From NCBI GenBank assembly GCA_900708905.1, contig CAADRB010000092.1, forward strand, positions 135,561 to 199,560: 64,000 bases of DNA, written 5' to 3'. The stretch comes from Hymenolepis diminuta. Lineage: Eukaryota; Platyhelminthes; Cestoda; Cyclophyllidea; Hymenolepididae. Shown here in pieces: positions 1 to 15,200 of this stretch (within the stretch, counting starts at the first letter, position 1; each line of letters begins with the position of its first letter). The position numbers and the translations under genes were made by a program. Below the pieces are notes generated by a model, which saw only the letters and a program-made list of their open reading frames with translations, was not told the origin of the DNA and made no database searches.

Positions 1-2065
1 AAATGATTACATAAAAATTTAACAAACTCGAGCATACATATGATCTTGAAGTGAAATAAATTTAATGACAATGTTTAAAAGTGTCTCACTTTATAAGATC
101 AAATTCTCTTACGCTTAACACAATGATTTATCATAATAGTCTACTTAAAAATAGAAACAAATAGGTACAAAAAGACAAGACATGGCAAAATATTATTAAA
201 TTCGGGATAAAACAAAGTTATTTTCTTAAAGAGATTAAGAATTAGTACATTCTGCGAGCGCATATCCACAATTCAATTTATTTTAACTATCAGAACTAAT
301 AACTAGATGTATTTATTTATCTATGGCTCGCCATATTCAGATGCTGTGCTCTTGCATCAGGAAACAGTCTAAGGATCGTCTATACGTAAAAGCAAGACAT
401 GTTTGGCTTCGATTTGACATGCATAGTGTGGCGATGCCTCTGTTATTCATTTGGTAGTTTGTTGTTAATTAAACGTAATTAAATCTACCACCGTGAATAT
501 GAGATTTGCAGACGTTTTTTTATATTTTTACATTAATAACATACGTTATTACACTGCCGCATCTTGCTTGGTGTCCAAAATCTACCATTAACATATTTCT
601 AAGTTGATATTTTATCTTTTTTTTTAACTGGTGCTTTAATGTGCGTCTCCGAGGTTGTGCACATATGCTATCACCAGTGTAAAATAGATTAAGAATGCGT
701 TGAAAAGGGTTTATTTAAATTAAACTTTACTGGGTTATATTACATTTTATTAGAAGGTTCTAAAATATTTACTCCTTTTCGTTGTAATCGTCTAAAATTT
801 TGCACATTTCTAAAAGTCTTAATTCGGGTAGATATTTGGTCCAGCATGAAAATGGAAACTTTACTGAAATCAAAATCAAACAGTGTGAACTTTGTAGATT
901 ACAGTATTATTACTTACTGTTTTCTAAAGGATAATACGTTTTATATAAAATTGCTTAGCTTATCTATTATATCAAAGATTGCCAGTAATTGAAATGCGTA
1001 TCTTTTTCAGTCTTGATTTTAATCAAAATGAAGACTTGAAATCAAATTAATTGTCTAAGGAAGCTTTATTATAAAATATGTCCAATTACAAATAACCGAA
1101 AATGAGAAATCTTATATAAAAGAGACTTCTGCTACTCATGTATTGCTTAGGAAAATGAAATGAAAGTATATTTGCAAACTAGGATGCTAAATGTTTCATA
1201 GAGTAGCTATAGAAAGAGTTTTAAATTATTATTGTGTTTTAATAAATCAATAATGAAGGATAGAAGAAAATTTGTACTTTCACAGCAAAAGGATACTGAG
1301 TACTCATCTATATCAGTTGAAAATACTTGACAATTGAGATTGTATTTTTAGATCTTTTAGCTCCGTAACTTACTTTCGTTTTGCACTTCATTTAAAAAAA
1401 GTTTTCAAAAAATTGGCACTCAATACCCTATTTTTAGTTTGAAAATATAAAAAGATAAAATGTCACATATTTTTCATTAGATGGCTCACCATAAAGCAAT
1501 AAAGATGGCTGCAAAATGTGACTGATTTATCTTCTCAGTTCTCTCCATCTATCAGTCACCATCATTAATGCAGTCCCAGTTTGTTTGAAATGAACACTTT
1601 TGAAGCTATAAAATATTGATCATTTTAGGTTCAACTGTTTTGCGTCAAGATAAACGCATTCAATTAAAATAAGGATAAAATTAATGCGAACATGTATGTT
1701 TGTCTCATCTGGCCACCTTAGAAATAATTATGTTTAATACATAATCCAGATAGACTATATTAAATATTGATTAAATAAATTTATTGATATTAAGAATGCT
1801 AATATTAACGCCAAATTTAATATTTGTGGGCCGATCAATTTATTTGACGATTGAAATATTAACTTCATAACCTGATTTCAAACTGAAATTATGGTACTTA
1901 ACTTATACTATTCACTTATGTTGTGCGGCAAATGCTATCAGATGGAAAATATGATTTTTAACTATAAATGAAAGTAAGTGAATAGTGAAAATAAGCTTGG
2001 CCATTTGATTCACAAAGTGATTTATCGACAGTTTCCCTTCTGAAATTTCTCAGGATTTCCTTGCA

Positions 2066-2203
2066 TGCATATCGGCTCCAGATCGTTTATTTTATTCATC
2101 CTTTACAATGGTTGTGCAATGCCTGCTCTTTCGGTAGTTTTATAGGTCACAGTAGTTGACAAATGTGGGACTAAATGAGAATATGGGGAGTGACCGGTGA
2201 ATA
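2066..2203 (+). repeat. Diverged dispersed repeat, copy A
   Basis: Matches 17240-17391 on the same strand with indels. Shared blocks include atcgttta plus T-run plus cctttc/cctttac (from 2082), the phrase ttgac..atgt.ggactaaa (from 2156) and a closing ccggt.aata. No coding potential; family unknown. Confidence 0.5.
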
Positions 2204-4613
2204 CATCACTTCAACAGCATTATGTTGACCATTATTGTTTTACTATTAATGGCCAAAATTTTTACGCTAATATATTGGTAAGTGGAACGGGTATAGTTGA
2301 AACATTTTTCACTTTAGCAGATGTTGAAAATTAAATTGAGGATAAGGGTCTTTCAATATTATTACTATTATTATCGATTCTATTATTAAGAAAAATCCGA
2401 AATGATATTGTTACATATAAGGAAATAATATTTTTCTCAAAATAATTTTTATATATAAGATTCTTCATTTTCAACCTTTTAATTCTTGATTCTTTTAATT
2501 CCCTTTTATTTGAACAAATTTATTTACATTACGGTTGTAATTGGCGCACAATATAGACCGACCTATCGATACGAAAGCGTGTGTCATGTGTTTATACAGT
2601 GGTTTGGGTCATTCTGTATTGTTGTGTTGTCGGGTTGTGTTTGTAACTGGTACAATGTCTTAGGGAATTTAAGAGTCGGTTACGGTATCCTAAAGAGAAG
2701 GGCAGATTACAACAGATATATAATTAAAAGTCTCAAAATAGACCAATAATATAACTGAGGCTCGACAAACACACGCTCCTAGGTTAAATCAACCATACTA
2801 TGTTCTGAGATAATTTGAGAATATGGTCACAGATTATCTTAATGTGGAGATGTTTCAGGATAAATCCATTGGCATCAATGTTCTGTCAATTACCAGTGCC
2901 CACAAAATTATTTTTAAGATTCTTAAATAATTTCTGTAATCCATTTACCGATATCTAGAACTGAAATTTAAACAGTAAAAATATTTCTGAGCTGACAAAT
3001 CGTGCATGCTTCTTGAGAATAACTTTTAGGGATTTAACAATTTTAAGATTGAAACAGGATCGTTACCGTACCAAAGTCAAACCGTTGCGCTAAAAATTAA
3101 TATGTGTAATAAAACTTACTCTGAATGAGAATAATGTATGACTGACAGAAGTGTCAAATATAGGTGTTTTATTTATTCTTCATCAAAACTGTGGGGAAAT
3201 TAATTTAAAAGTCCTTAAAAATGCGAAAATAAACTAATATCTAAAAGTAAATCCTTGTGGGCACTTAAAAACCATCAGGATAAAATTAAGAGAATCTTAA
3301 ATACCTATACATCGTTGAATCCTCATATGCTTAGATTTTATGATATGTATGGACATTCCAAAATGGTATTTTTTCAACTATGGTTTTAGTCTAGAAAACC
3401 TGATAAAAAATATATTAAAATCATTAATAAATCATAATTTTTAAGTAGTGTCTTAAGGTTTTCTGGTGAGACCTAATGGACATTCCAGTGCATAAATTGC
3501 ATTAGTTTCATATAAAATCACATTCAAAGACATAATGTAAATTCGAAAATTCTATTATATTTTGGGTCTATATATGAAGCAGAAGTCTTTTCTGTCTGCA
3601 AACATGCCAATTTGATCTTTTTTGATCTTATGAGAACCCTCTGTTTGACTCATATCCATCACAGTCTAGGTCTCTGACAATGCAGACATGTATTTATAGA
3701 AAACTTAGTCTATATTGGTGAGGAAGTAAAACAAAATAATGATGTTACATCCAAATAAAGTTGAATCCCTCCCAGGAGATCATTCATTATACATGCAGAT
3801 TTTAATTTGCACTAGGATATTTCTGTACAGAGACTCCAAACTGCGCTATTTGCAGTACATGTCTTAATGATCAAGAATTTGCACAACAATGAGTCAGCGT
3901 CTTTCAATTTTGATCGCATACTAGTCATACATTGCCTCATATTTGGAAATTCTTTTCTATTCCGGAAATATAAAGCAACATGGAAAAGCTGTCTTAAAAT
4001 AGTGACTTGAATATGCGCCTTAGTTTTCTTCTCATCGTTTTATTGTCTTCCTTGCACACTCGTATGTTTTTTATTGCCTCGGATGGTTATTTTGAGTGTT
4101 CCTACAAAAGAAGCAAGCTCTCTCTCCTTTCGAAGTGCATTTTAGTGCGAAAAGCTTGATGTGCATTTCCGGTTTCCTTAAATTAATTATGTAGGGTTTT
4201 ACTCTAAGTTTTCTTTTTTTAAACCGATTGGATAAATTTTATTTATTGATTTCTTGGTGGGATTATCAAATATTTGTAATGATTCGTTTATCTGATCGTT
4301 TGCAATTTAACCAATCCTTTTTCATAATATAAATACAAAACCAGAGTTTTGATAGATGCGGGAATGCTTATATTATATTTTACATATCTTTGTCATTTTT
4401 CACATGAACTTTCAAGTCGTCCTAATGTCACCGATGCACTACTTATGAATATGTCTAGTTATTATTTTACATCAATTTAGAGCATTGGAAACCACGCGCG
4501 ATGACCAGATGACACAACTGTGGACTGAATCATACCTTAGAATGTCAATTTTAGCTGTGTAAATAGAGGAACGGGATATCAGTTGCTTTCTGGCCGAAGT
4601 CCTAGAGCTTGAA

Positions 4614-4665
4614 TATTACAATAATTATATTGTAATATTATTGTAATTATATTGTAATATTACAA
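4614..4665 (+). repeat. 22-bp tandem repeat, 2.4 copies, AT-only hairpin
   Basis: Units 4614-4635 and 4636-4657 are near-identical, and a partial third unit follows. Each unit is itself nearly palindromic around aattatatt, so the array can fold into hairpins. Confidence 0.85.
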
Positions 4666-7600
4666 TGACTATATTTAAACTATGACAATTTAAAGGCAGT
4701 TAGCTTGCATACACTGCCTTTTCTGATCTGCTGTCATGAACATAACAAAATAATCCCAATGTTTGAAGTTTTATAGAAATTATAACCTAGTGCTGGTCGA
4801 CTTTCTATTCTTAACAGTATTGTAAAAATTAAAGAGGTCCAAGAGACTGTCACCTACGTTGCGATAAATATATGCCCCGGTTTAAAATTTTCAGTAAACA
4901 AGAGCTTTTAAAATTAAATCTGAGTAATTCCATCTACTTCACTTGATTTGATTTCCCTTTCATCGTAATTCTTCAAGTCAGTTATCTTTGAAAGCACAAT
5001 TTACATGCGTCATTTCCGCAAATCCCACTATTAAATTAGCCAATATTTTCGGCCAAACTAATTTATACTTTTGTTTTTTTCTATTGAAATAAAATAATTT
5101 ATCAAAACATGGATTTACCATTTTAGTTAATTTTGATAGATACCCAGATCAATACAGGGTACAGCAGAAAGCATATTCCTTTATTCCGGCGCCCGCCTAG
5201 TAAGAGATTTCTTTACGTCATTTTCTCTATTTCATTTAGATTTTCCCCATATGTTCTTTTGACAGGTGGTAGAGTTTTTTGTTCAATCAGGTCAAATGAG
5301 TTTTTATATTGTTTCAATTCTTGGTTAGTAATATCACAACACTTTTGATTTTATCCCTATTCAACCATTAGTCATAACTTTTCTATTTTCATTCTGGAAA
5401 GTGGTAGAAGTAAGTGTTTAACAATCTTTTACATGCCTGTGATCAAAACGTGCTATTTATTGAATATGTCACCTGAGTTGGCCTTTGCAAGATTTTGGTA
5501 TATTGCTTTCCTTTTCATGAATGACGGATACCGATAAGGGCGAAAAGTTTAGGAAAGATCGACAGGATTCGTATACTTTGCTCTTAAATACCTTGTGCTA
5601 GGTCAATGAGATGACTGATAAGTAGCTACAAGTTCTGTGAAAAACGTCAAATTCATACAATTAAATTAGAAATCTTGCTTTAAGAAAAAGGCATTTCACT
5701 AATCCTCCCCATTAAGAATTGGGTAAACCGATTTTACGATATTCATTAGCTGGTGATTAGATGTCACTGCATTTATATGAATCAAGCTGAAACATAATAA
5801 AATTACAAATCTTTCATTTGACTTTTCAAATCTAAGTGCTTTACTTTCACGCAAAGTGCGCTTTGTTATTTTAATTTTTATGCTCATTTCACAAGATTTC
5901 CTGCCGAATAATTTTGCTCTTTCCGCATGCATGTCACCTTACCGGCTAGAGAAAATAAAATTAAGATACAGGCCCATGTCATTCTTATGACTGTTGTAAT
6001 CAAATTATTGCTCTTATTGTGCTTCCAGTAAAATGCTTAATTTTGCTTTTTAATAAATTCTGCTCCTCAACTGAAATTCTTACGTTACTATGCATTAAAA
6101 GAAGGTGAGCCTATTAGATTAACTCTCAGACCTCTGTCGTATTTAAATAATATGTCTAATTTTTTTTAAATAAGTTTATTTTTCCTTTTCATTTCTTATT
6201 TTTATCATTCCACTGGATTTGACTCAGAAAATTTTGTCTTGATTCCTTAGTTGCTAATTTCTATCTTACTTTTCTTGCACGGTCTCAAGCTAGTCATTTT
6301 TGCTTTCACATTTCCATTTTAATCGATTTTTGGAGAATCACTGATTATCTAAATCTTTGAGCACAAAAACTGCATCGATTGCTTCAAAACTATAGTCATT
6401 TTTTTAAAACTTGAAAATCTCAAAGGTTTTTTTATTATATCTTGATGTTGAGGTTAGTTATCAATCAGTGAAGAAATCTATTTTTCGGCAAGGATTATTT
6501 GAGTTCTCCGATTGGAACTATTGAAAAGATTGCATATGAATTGTTGTGATTGCATGAAGGATTCCCGTTTTAACTTTCTGACGAAGTATAAACTCATAAC
6601 TAGGTTTGATCACTAACATCTTCTCTGCTATAAGCTCATAGAATAATTTTATATATATTTATTGAAATAATATTTATTTTTGCTTTTGAAAAAAATTAAT
6701 TTTTGAAGAGGGTTTGAATGGGTGTGTTACCGCTTACTTTTATGGCACTTGATCTCAGAGTCAGGTAGATGTTGAATAACGACCGACATAAAGTGAATAG
6801 CAGCAATCTTCTTACTCCCTCCCCTGGCAAGCAAATGTTTAGTATATATAAGGATTATAATTACTTTGTTCTCATTTTTTGAAATTTCACTCCAGTCATT
6901 TCGATAACGTAGATTTGCTCCTTAATTTTAATGCTGTTTAATGTTCAGCTTACTATATCTTGAAAGGCTTTTACGAATCTTTTCCCAATTCAGATCCAAT
7001 GCCGAAATGCATGAATTAATGTAACCCACTTTTCACTTCCCCAAACTTGTATAAGGAATATTTTTTTTACATTTTTATTAATAATAACTTTTTGGTGTCA
7101 AAAATAGTTTTAAAAAATTGTACAGTCAAAAGAGCAATGACTACTAAATACTTTTATTACTCTTAATTCGATATGGCGTAAAGAATTCATAAATTTATTT
7201 ATTGTTTATGTGTTATAGTTATAGAAGAAATAACTGTAAACTGCAATATATCATGTAAATTATTGGCATTCTCAACCATTGGAAAAAAAGTGAGTAGAAG
7301 CTGCATAAACTATTAAAATGGTCACCCGTTCTTAAAAAATTGGATTGTTTTGACATATCCATATGCCTGACCTTTGATTATTCTTTATTTATTGCCCTCT
7401 CTATATTTTTATTATCATTTCAACATTTTCCCAATGTATTGGCATATATAGATTGTAATTTATCTTTAAAAATTGTACATAATTTGCACATTCAGCAGGA
7501 TCAATGGGAAGGGGACGTCTCTTCTCACATATACACTTCATACTTGTCTTATATTATGCATTCACCAAAAAGAGTATTAAGAATGCTTGAAAATAAGGAA

Positions 7601-7793
7601 AAGTCAAAACTAAGTTAGATTTAGCTAGAATTGGAATAAGTGGAACTTCGATAATATTCCAAATACTTTAATTTCCCAATCTCTAAATCTTATTTGTGAA
7701 ATTTAAGTGCTTTGGCAAAGAGGACTTGTTGAGAAAGGGTAAAAGCGGAATTCAAGGGATGACCTGTATTGATGACCTTAAATCTCATGCGGT

Positions 7794-7849
7794 TGGTCTA
7801 GTGGTGATGGTCAAATGTTGCCTTAAAGTGCAAAAGGGTCTTCGAAATC
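7794..7849 (+). repeat. tRNA-like Pol III box pair (SINE head or tRNA pseudogene)
   Basis: TGGTCTAGTGGT at 7794-7805 fits a tRNA A box and ggtcttcgaaatc at 7837-7849 fits a B box, at normal spacing. The flanks do not form an acceptor stem, so this is not a functional tRNA gene. A tRNA-derived short interspersed element is the best guess. Confidence 0.4.
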
Positions 7850-10800
7850 ATTTCAATTTATAAAATCACCAAGAGCACCGTTTTCATCAAAATTTATATG
7901 ATTTTAAAAGTAAATGCACATTTGATCAAAATTTCAGTATTTCTATCTATCAGCTAATATACATTATTATGTACTATAAAAAAGTGTTCTGGTTGAATCA
8001 GAGATAACATGTAGAATATTAAAGACTGACTATCTTGATAATGAGGATTGTTTTGAGCTCCAAGATTTAGCAACTGAAAATTGTTGAAAGCATCTAACAT
8101 TGATTTACCTTACGCTAACCATCGCATATGCTCGTCGTTTTCAAACCTGGACCAACTCTCTTTAGAAGCGTAGACTGACTTTTAATTTGTTTTAACTAAC
8201 TTCAGGGAAATCGATCAATAATATATGCTATTTTAATAAAAATGGTTCAAAGATTAATTGAATTCTTCTTACATTCATTATGCTTGTTAGAAAATATATT
8301 AGGCAAAATTAGGCAACTTCCTGTCTGTCTCTTACATAATTACGCAAGTATAAAAACATGTGACTTAATGCTAGAGGTAAAAATCCTCCCGGCCGTCTCC
8401 TCCGGACTCCCTATTAAGTATATTCTAAAAAATGAAATATTTTTGAAACTTGATTTAGAAATCCTATTAATCCGTAATTTCTTTGCATTTTTATAAATCT
8501 TAAAATATATGCCGCGGAAGATAGTGCGGACTGACGGAATTATATGCAGTAAGTTGGATAATCTGGTTTCGGAAATCAGGCAAAGATTTGGATTTTGACT
8601 TTTTGTTTTATTTAAACTACCCTGATCTGTAGTGATAAGTAATTATGATAATTATTTCTAACAATTAAAAACACGGTTTACTGAGGCCAACTGAACGTTT
8701 CTGATTCCTCCCACCTTGAAAGTGGTAAGAGGGCCGCAAGTTAGCGGTTTCTGCATTTTTTTCTTGGTCAATACAACTAATAATTTTGTCCTTTTGGAGA
8801 AATTCACTTATGACAACAGTTTAGTAGAAAAAGAAAAACAAAATTTGTGATAAACAAGATTCAATGTAACCATTGACGTTTGCTTTAAAAGTATGGTCTC
8901 TCTACGTTAATCATTACGTGTCGTTTTGCATATACTAAATTTAACAAGCAACTAAATCATTATATTCTTGAATTATAACTTTTATTCTACTTAATTCATT
9001 GGCCTAAAATAAATTCCCCTTTTATAAATCATTTGTTATATGTCACTTTTCTGCTCATTTATACAAAGATCCTGTAAGTTTTAAGTTATTTATTTAGGTG
9101 AATATAATGTCACATACCAATAAAGTAAAGGGATACAAATTACTTATTTTATAAGTTATTTACGAATTTGTTGTTTCGTTAAAGCAGAGAAAATTACTTA
9201 TAGGAAGTATACATTATTCATCAGACCAATTTGATAACAATATAACACTTTCAGTAAAATGTCAATTAAGAAATTTATGTATTTGTCAAAGTCGGAAGCC
9301 TATTTTTTTAAAGTGAATCTACTAAGTGTACTTTAATTTGACTTAATAATATTCATTAGATAATTAGAAATATTCTCAAGTCACACTTAGTTCTAAAAAA
9401 AAAATAGCTAGCGCACTATTATTTTATATTTTAATGCATAATTGCATGTTTCAGCATCCGATTTGTAACTAGTGGTGGGTAGTCAGAAACCAGGATTGGT
9501 AACTGTATTGTAGACAAGCCATTTGTGTCAGTACCGATTAATTTGCCCTCTTTATATCCCCATATCCGTTTATATTTTTCTCTGTTATGCAAGAAAATTT
9601 ATTTCAAAGCTTTGTGCCTAATGAATTTCAGAAAAATTTATGCCCCACTTTGACTTAATTCATTCGTTAGCAAAATGAGATTTGCAGAAATGTTTGTCTT
9701 ATTTCTTCTTCTTAAAAGTCACTGATGATTCAGTATTTTTAATTTCCCATTTGGTACAGAATAGCTATTAATCTCACATCGTCTTGCTCTAATAATATCA
9801 TAAAAAATCATGTTAATTTACATCTACGATTTTTATCCAAGCATGATTAGTCTTCAGAATTAGTAGTAATAAAAACAAATTTATAAAACAACTCGGTCCT
9901 TTAGCTTCCCTTTTATCAGTTCGCCTGATTAAAGCTTCAGTAGAATGTACAGTATCAGAGATTAAAACATTTATGATTGCTTGGTTTGAATATATGTATA
10001 ACATTGCTGAAATATAATCTCAGTGCAATGGCTGCATTTAAAGCGCAACTGCAAATTTAAAAAACTAACATCTTCTTAAACAAGCAATCATGTCATTTCG
10101 TTCTCTGATTTACGACACAAAAATAGCAAACATTTTATTGGCTTTACTTAGACAGTAATGAATGAAAATACGCCTGATGATTTGCGATTATTTTAAAGAC
10201 TTAAAATCGACTTTCACATCTCCTTCTCAGTTAGTGACATTTTTATCTTTGCCTTTTAAAAGCCATAAATATTCCATAAGTTTCCGGTCTTTTAGGATAA
10301 AACTTCTTTAACATAATTTTCATGAAAGGGTCCAAAATGCAATATTAAATTTAAAAACTATTTGTCTTAATAATGTTTTATTGGTTTCGATTATGTTATA
10401 ATTCAAAAATATGCTTTCCTGTTAAAAATTTCGAATTCTAAAGTTAATTACAATTAATATGTATATAAAAATAGCGTTGTAATGACATATTGTGGTATTG
10501 CTCAGGCACTTCTTGAGTTGAATATCACCAATCCCAACTGGAAAAATCCTGAAAAGCAGAGATATACCTGCTTTCTTTTATCTCCATTCCATTCTGAACT
10601 TAATGTCAAATCAGAAAGTAAATTCACCTTTTTTGGGAGTTTTTACGGAGTTGAACATATCAACAATCCAATTGCCCTAGTAGTTTTAAATCTATCATGC
10701 AGGAAATTGCAAATCATAATGTGTGAAACAATTGTATTTTTCTTTCAATTTACATTATTGCATATAAGGTTTTATTTCAATAATAAAAATGCAGTAGTCG

Positions 10801-12232
10801 GTCTCTTTAGAGACTTCAAAGAAACGGTCTTTTAATATGAGTTTCGCTTTTTTCATCTGCAAGAGACGTGCAATAAAACCCTGAGGTTGACATTTCAGAT
10901 TGATAATAAGTTTCATATTAGAATAAAATTCAACTTATTTATAAACCTTTCATAAGGTTTTCAAATTTAAGCTCTAAAAAAAGCTCAAGCGTGTAAAGAA
11001 AAATAAAATTCATCCCTAAATAAATTTAGTAAATATTTTGCAGATATTTCTTTTGAATATTTCTTTAATATCACTTTACTTATGTCCTCTGGAAATCGAG
11101 TTAAAGCAATTGGGTTTTCCATAAGTTTGCATCAGTGAAACAACAAACATGCCTGATGTACACTAATTCTTGTGGTCAGGAGAAGGATTTACATTCAAAT
11201 TAAAGTCATATTTAGGCAAAAAGTTGTTACTGTTATCTTAAGTGGATTGCAGAAAGCACTTTTTTATTTTAAAAGTCCGAAATCCTCCCTTTCTAGCAAA
11301 TTTTACTCTCTATCCATTCAGCAAAGGATTTAAAAGTCACTTGATTAAATTCACCGAAGTAAGGAAGTATCTTCATCCACTTATTCAAAACTTCGCAGCG
11401 AAAAACCTTCTTTTCCTTGACTAGAAGGCGCTCGGCTGATTAACGTTTCTTTTGCGGCCACCAATTAGTTTGAAAAAACCCGAAATTTTAGCACTTTGTG
11501 CTTGGGAATTTTGTCTGTGCGTTTTGCTACTCATGTGGAGCATGCAACGCCGAAAGATTGCTTGAAGCATTCTGAAAAACTTTTCAGTTTTCTGTCTCTT
11601 TACCATCTCCTACCAACTTCATGAATGACTAATTCATGTGAACACATCCAAGTTTATCTGCAAAAGGTTTTCACTATCAATATATATTCTATTATTACAC
11701 CAGTGCATAAAGATTGCAAAGTTTATGTAGTTTGGTTTGAGCAACAAAAATTTATTTCAGCCATTTTCTTGTCAAATTTTCCTAGTAAAAACAATGCAAA
11801 TTTCGATCGGTATCACAGAAATGGAGATTATTTAATATTAAATCAAACTTGAAATTTTCCTTGGTTTTAGATTATGCTATTGTTATTGCTCATGACGGTG
11901 CTATAAAAACTTTTTTAAGTTGTGTTTTGTTAAAAGATATCTAGTGAATTGGAAAGCAAACTAATCTATAAATTTACATAACAGGGGAGGAGGTCAAGAT
12001 AAAGCAAGTAAAGGGTCGGAGTGTCCATGACTCATGGAAGCGTCGATTTGTCCAATGTTTTTAAAAGGACTATAGTTTGCTTTGTAATCTTGACATTCTT
12101 GGTGATTGGATCGACGTTCGGATTTATGGGTTTGATTATGTTTACAATTTTGCTTCATGGTCGCACATCTCACTTGAACTTCATGTTATAACCATGAGTG
12201 GGCACATGAGGTTAATAGAGAACTTTTGGCGT

Positions 12233-12262
12233 ATCTATGCTCACTAGAGCATCTATGCTCAC
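12233..12262 (+). repeat. Short direct repeat
   Basis: The 12-mer atctatgctcac occurs at 12233-12244 and again at 12251-12262, an 18-bp period. Confidence 0.85.
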
Positions 12263-15200
12263 AAATAAAAATTCATTTTGAAATAACAATACTCATCCTC
12301 ACTTTATTTGTATTATGCAATAGACGTTTTTATTTTATTCATATTAATAATGTTTTATTAATTAATTTGGTTATACTTACAAAGCCAGACCTTCGGTACA
12401 TGTTATATACCCGAATAAATGAATTTCTCTTTCTTTGACTTGAGATATTAGCTGCACTTGATAAAATGGACTATATATCCAACCGAAAGATTCCCAATAA
12501 TCCCGAATGAATATCCCTTAGTATTATTTTATGACTAATGTCTAAAATTCAAAAATAGAAATAAATCATTTATAAATTTTTTCAAATGTTCTGGTGGAAA
12601 TTTTTACTAAGTGAAATTAGCATGCATTTTATTTTTAAATTTTTCCAACTAATAAATTTGCATGAAATCGTTTAAGTTTGCAGTTCTTATCTAAAAAGCG
12701 GTTTATAATAATATTTGGAACGCCTTCTCGTCTAACATATGGGTCATGCGCACTGCAATGGGAAACTTGACGTGGCAATTGACTACTGACTGTCTCATAA
12801 ATGTCGATAGCACTCCTAATTGTACCTTACCCTATAAAAGTCTGAAATAAAGCAAATAATGCATAAAAGGTCATTGTGTTTTCAATTTACCCACATCAAC
12901 CAATGACACAGACGGAAAGAGTAGGCCGATTCTCACATGGCAAACATAAATTACCAAAGCAAATTTTATACCTATATCCATCAAATAAATACCCCCTTGG
13001 TTTATATTTATCTATTACAATAAAGCAATAGGCAACTATGAACTCTAAATGAGGCATAAATAGGAGCAAAATAAACGGCAGTTGTCAGATTTAATGTACG
13101 ACGCTCTAGACAGTTATGAATGTGTAGGATGTTAAACATACCACTGATACCGGGCCTAAACTTGGTCAAAATATTCAATGAAGATAGCTTGAGTCATGCA
13201 ATAATGGCAATTCTTTGTTTTTTTGGGTTGCTGTCAACAATTCCTGACTTGTATGGACATCATTGCGGTCATGATTCAGGTGATGAAAAGGCTTCATACT
13301 TTTCATGAGAATATGTGAACCCAGTGCATCCATAATTCAACTAAATTCACTGACTTCATTACAAGTATCTTCTTAAGCTCCCTTCTTGAATCAAATTTTA
13401 TTGGGCTCACTTGCTTCTCCTTAATCAGATGACTTCCATGAAATACAGTCATGATCTGTAAAAATAATAGTTCTCTATGATGATCCGCGAAGACAAAATT
13501 TTTAATGGACTCCTGGTGAAATTTCAGTAGAGCGACTTAAATCTAATCTTATTTTTATATGGCATCATACATATGTATAAATAAAATTCAATTGAACCAC
13601 CTATAATCATGGAGCTTTCTAAGTCTTTCATTTATTTGAATGCTGATTCCATTAATAAAATGAGATGAAAAAAAGTGATTGTTTAAGGTTTTTTCCACAA
13701 TCCAATTTAATTGTTCCTTAGTGTACATTGCTAGCAACTTTGTCTGCTAGACTTAACTTTTGCTATCGGCTGCAAGCAAACTAGACGTGAAAAAATTCTT
13801 ATCTGTCTAATTTTTACAGCTTTTTCAGACAAATCTTAGAGACATTAGTTAACATAATAGAAACATTTCGATTCAGCTTTGGACATATTAAACTTTATAA
13901 GCAAATGTCATTAGATTTTTCAAAAAACTGCACAAACAACGTTTAAACAATTTTGCCCGCATTACTCAAAAAATACTTATCCCCAACCTAACGTAAACTA
14001 TGCCAAGCGTGATTAAAAGTAGATAAGGTATTACCGGAGCAGAAGAATAAAGTTTCTGACATGCGTAAAATTATCCACGTTTGAATTGGCTTCGATTAAA
14101 ATCCAGCTACTTTAGCTAGAAACAAACAACTGCTTTTAGGCTATTCGAAAATATTTATGCATTGCAACTTTAAATCACTCCTGAATATTTTTGGTCAAGA
14201 ATACCTAAATATACGGAGCAAACCCTCATGCGGATAACGATGATTTATAAATCCAAGTACATTTATGTATAAATAAGTTTATTTTATCCTTAAAATTTAA
14301 ATCTTGAATTATTGTCAGATAATAAATTACCAATAACAAGCAGCTTAAAAGCGTTCTTAAATATAAAGACTTACTATTTTTTGCTTTAGATATTAAGAAA
14401 ACCTGAATTTTTAATGACAAAAGCCGCATAGAATTTTGATTATTGAAATCGTTTTCTGATGAATTCAGATAATCGTAAAAGTTATTTTTAACGCTACTTA
14501 TATATTTAAAAATAAAAAATAATGTTGCAGTTAAGATCATATTTTCCAAATTGGGGAAGCTTTTAATGACTCAATTTAAATAATGATTCATTCTTATGGG
14601 AAGTTAATTTTTCTTAGGACTTATCCCATGGACCCCAAAATTTCCACACTCTCTTCAAATTTACCACTTACTTCAGGTCCAGGAATTCAGTTTTACCAAA
14701 ATTAGGGAATTTTAAATACGAAATCATATTTCAAACTTATTTTAATAAAATAAGCTCGTCAAATTAAAATTAGGGAGAAAGCACAGCTGCTGTTATGTAT
14801 ATAAATTTTAAATTTATAAGTTTTAGAAGGCTAACCGGTATTTATTAAAATTTCAACATATATGATTTAGTCAGAAGTAGTCACAATGGCAAATTGAACT
14901 ATTCAAGTTTTAATAAATCACTTTCGTAATCATCGTTTTCTTCTAGCCATACAAATACAGTAATTTTAAGAATACACTGGAATTTTCATTTTTCAGCCGC
15001 ATTCAAAAGAGATTTTAGAGCGTGGGAACGGGACAGGGAAAGTTAGACAATTTTGAACAGTCAAACCATTCTCAACCCCTATCTGTAATTTTTTTTCCAA
15101 TTATCGCGTCTTTCATCATGCCGCCTTTTAATTGGAGCGCTTCCTAAGAGGAATACTTTGCTGCCCATTGAGTTCAAGTGCGTTCTGTATGTTTAAATCA

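Noticed and set aside
2486..2749. 87-codon plus-strand frame with hydrophobic stretches
   Set aside because: No family resemblance; the hydrophobic look follows from T-rich codons.
10482..10835. 117-codon plus-strand frame
   Set aside because: No recognisable domain, no neighbouring exons, and a composition expected from A+T-rich DNA.
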